This document shows, piece after piece, positions 61,286-64,000 of a stretch of 64,000 nucleotides of DNA (its first letter is position 1; each line of letters begins with the position of its first letter). This DNA comes from Dryomyza anilis. Lineage: Eukaryota; Arthropoda; Insecta; Diptera; Dryomyzidae. The DNA lies in the NCBI GenBank assembly GCA_951804985.1, contig OX638134.1, forward strand, positions 80,021,679 through 80,085,678, written 5' to 3'. The position numbers were made by a program, and so were the translations under genes. The notes under the pieces are model-generated. The model searched no databases. It was given only the letters and a program-made list of their open reading frames with translations, and was not told the DNA's origin.

Positions 61286-62160
61286 GCGAGCGCCAATTTT
61301 AAATTTCAATTATTTGTGCATTTCGTATATTATGATTTAGAAAACATTTGAATAAAATTTAAATTCTTACTATAAATTAGATTGTTCAAAATATAACAAA
61401 TTTAAAATATTTCTTTTAACCACACAACTTTATTTCATGATTAGATTTCAAATGAAATTAATTTTAAATAGTTACAATAAAATAATTCAGTACCTACTTG
61501 TATTAGTCTAAGTTATTAACAAATCTTTAGAATACATAGTTTTAAATTAAAATGTAGTAACACTATTTAAATAAGACTATTTAATGATTTTATATAAATA
61601 ACAGCATTTCTATATCATCATTTCTAATATCAGCCATCTCATGTTATTGCTCCCTTAACTCTATTAAAACGAAATCAATTTGAGATGTGGTTTCAATTAG
61701 GAAACAAGGCGGGTTTCCAATTTTTGCAATTGCCCAACACTAGATAATCGTTCAATTATGGCACACCCATACTTTCTATAAATTGATTAATTCAATTTAT
61801 TTCACTTTTTTTATATATAGATTACCTATAATTTAATTTCACAGAAAGGTGTAAAAAGGTATCAATAAATAATCTTTTGCAGTAGCTGACTGTAGACTTG
61901 TTTTATTTTAAAAAACCCTCCCAGTCATATGACTTTTTTCACCTCCACCTTCTGCCAATTATAATAAATAATTTCTGCGGCGTTGGTTTCGTTTTTCAAC
62001 TTATTACAAAATAGGTTACTATTTCAGCAATAAAAAAAACTGTTAAATGAAAAATAAAAATAAATTGCAACAATTTGCAAACAATTGCCATTCATTCGAC
62101 TGCAATTTGTTGGATGCATCCAGCAGTAGTAGTTGATAGTAGTAGCAGGTGAAAAAAATA
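61286..62160. other. AT-rich sequence, no feature seen
   Basis: No coding or repeat structure that I can support. Confidence 0.45.
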
Positions 62161-62338
62161 ATGGCTGTGGATGCGGATGTAATGCTGCAAAAGAAGACAA
62201 TCCAATTGAAATGTGTATCAGATTATAGTGCTTATTATATTTTTAAAAATTTTGTATATTTAATTTTTTATTTTCTAGTCTACAGCATAATATGTGTTAG
62301 TCGTCCGATGGCAACCCACTTGATATCGGTTTCATAGG
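62161..62338 (+). CDS. Weak candidate small two-exon frame
   Basis: An ATG in good context (AATAATGGC) opens MAVDADVMLQKKTIQLK, with non-repetitive codons. A GTGTAT donor at about 62,212 and a TTTTATTTTCTAG acceptor at about 62,279 would remove a ~68-base intron, a typical fly size. That would continue the frame for about 20 residues to a stop at 62,338. I recognise no family. It may instead be the first exon of a gene extending beyond the window, or chance. Confidence 0.18.
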
Positions 62339-62640
62339 CAGCCTTTAACGCTGACTGCCATGGAGAATTAACATATTTTTTTGTAATTTACTTAAATTTC
62401 TATTCATCCAATTTTTCACGCCATGTTTGAATGGCATTTTCACTCTCTGCTCCATCGTATATAATTAATAATTTGCTACACATTCACTTCCATGTGAATA
62501 AATGACATGAATTGAAAGGGTTTTTTGTATATGGCTTATTTTTCTTTATACAAAACTGTCGCAGAATCTGTGATTTATGTTGATTCCGGTATGTGTGACA
62601 AAACGTAGTAGTTTCTATTTTAAAGACATTAATTTTAATC

Positions 62641-62790
62641 AAGGATTGAAACCGAAATTGATATCCGTTTAAAACCGATTCATTTTGAAAACCGAAACCA
62701 TAACCAAAACCGTTATACGAAAATCATAAATAAACCGATATCCAAAACCGATATAAACGGTTTCGGTTTTATACCGGTTTTAAAAAAGCA
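62641..62790. repeat. AACCGA(TA) motif cluster with inverted copies
   Basis: About ten AAACCGA-type words, including AAACCGATATCCAAAACCGA, are followed by inverted versions (ACGGTTTCGGTTTTATACCG). This gives a short hairpin-capable block in otherwise AT-rich DNA. Confidence 0.7.
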
Positions 62791-64000
62791 CAAAAACTAT
62801 TATTTTATATTATAGAATATCTCTAAAGTACAAGACATGTTTAAATGTCATTAAATAAAATCTGGGGTTTCCAAAAATAAAAACTTGTGGCTACAAACAT
62901 ATTCATATGTTGTTTAAAAAAAATACCACAAATGTGCCTGAAATTTCTTATTCTTAATTCATTTGTGCGAATTCAACAAAAAAAAAACACAGGCAACTCC
63001 ATGCACAAAATAGACAAAGCTATTTGTTTTTCTTTTTTCTTCACTACGATTGGGCTTTTCGTCGTCCGTCGAATCACTTATTTAGCGGCAAATCGTATAC
63101 AACAAAAAAAAAAGGCAAAGATATTTTTAATATATAAACATTTTAACAGTGTACCTAAATTTGATTGCTATTGCTTTTAGTGTTTATGTACATTTTGTGC
63201 TTCTGCTTTGAAAGTGCAGCAACATGCTTGTTATAGATTTTTTGACGGGCATTTTTTTATTTTTTAAATAATATACGGAATATTTCATATAGGCATATTT
63301 CTGTTTTCTTCAGAGATTAAAAAAACCGTACGTGTTACGTACCGTATGTCAAAAGAACACACAAACAATCTTGCAGGGTAACATTTATCTTTGCGAACAC
63401 AAATTCAAACGCAACAAATCGAACAGTAACAGAAAGAAAAGACTACAACAATAACGAATTACGATACATACATATACACTTTCACAACGACAACTCTTCG
63501 TTGTTATCCTGTATCATCGCATGGCAACAAACAGAAGCAAGACAACAAAAAGACGCATGATAACAGACAGTCGCATGGCACCACACTACATGTATGTATC
63601 TAGTACAGCTATCTAGTTAGCAACAACAACGAGTTTTCTTTGTGGGACAAAAAATGTCCCGCCAAAAATTCTATCAAAAGCTTGGATGCTGCTTTATTCG
63701 CATTTTTGTTGTTGTTGTACTTTCAAACCAATCAGCGGTTTGAGAGGGTGAAAAAAAACAAAAAGCAATATCAGCTAAATGAGGTACACTGTGAAAATGA
63801 TCATATATTAATTTTTTTTTTTGTTTTATAATTTAAATGAAATAATGCACATAGAACTTAACTTAAGAAAAACTTCATGATTTTACAATTATCAAAAAAA
63901 ACTATATATCAAAGTAAAACAAAATTAATAATGTGGATAACACAGTCAATGTACGAACTTACAAAGAAAAACAACATTGTTTTGTCTATTTTATTTTTTT
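62791..64000. other. AT-rich sequence, no feature seen
   Basis: Open frames (for example 62,887-63,180 and 63,640-63,831) are Lys/Phe-rich and lack context. The only local curiosity is a short imperfect palindrome, CCGTACGTGTTACGTACCGTA, at about 63,326-63,347. Confidence 0.45.

Overview
The window looks like nuclear DNA from a higher fly (Diptera, probably Schizophora). It is very AT-rich. Its genes have GT-AG introns, some only about 65 bases long. It holds a tRNA-headed SINE, an RTE-type LINE tail and several TA-flanked MITEs. A 5-transmembrane prominin, a mitochondrial citrate synthase and a meiotic-axis-like protein can be reconstructed. Genus cannot be told from sequence alone.

Layout. 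Positions 1-18.5 kb hold no gene I can support. This part is a mosaic of a 19-bp minisatellite, other AT-rich tandem arrays, a freshly inserted LINE fragment (7058-7431), two copies of a 1.2-1.3 kb foldback transposon, one of which carries a MITE, and two weak promoter-like islands. The + strand prominin gene runs from 18,611 to 45,441 in at least 14 coding exons. It also has an in-frame 24-nt microexon and a possible alternative last exon. Its first large intron contains, on the opposite strand, a complete intronless citrate synthase (21,376-22,761) with its own TATA box, initiator and poly(A) signal. The same intron has a near-perfect 360-bp palindrome, a larger foldback, a 108-bp tandem triplication and a CCCGGGTA cluster. 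The other introns are filled by minisatellites.

From 45.5 to 52 kb lie the prominin 3' UTR and three diverged repeat fields (ATAATTGCAGCAAAAAC type, CAGCTG-rich, and a roughly 220-bp unit with a conserved stem-loop). The - strand then carries a 12-exon gene (59,218 to 52,126) that I assembled as a 1,442-residue protein. It has an armadillo-like N-terminus, a PH-like domain, a long low-complexity middle with a 61-residue repeat, and a coiled-coil C-terminus. I read it as a dipteran member of the SYCP2 family of meiotic chromosome axis proteins. I consider it the most interesting item here, because Drosophila axes are usually described with ORD, C(2)M, SOLO and SUNN instead. From 59.2 to 64 kb I see no firm gene, only another 19-bp array, small repeat clusters and one weak candidate small exon pair.

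The prominin and SYCP2-like genes converge tail to tail. No functional link between the three genes is apparent. The nesting of citrate synthase looks positional rather than functional. All exon joins were made by eye from frame, splice motifs and family resemblance, without alignment or RNA data.
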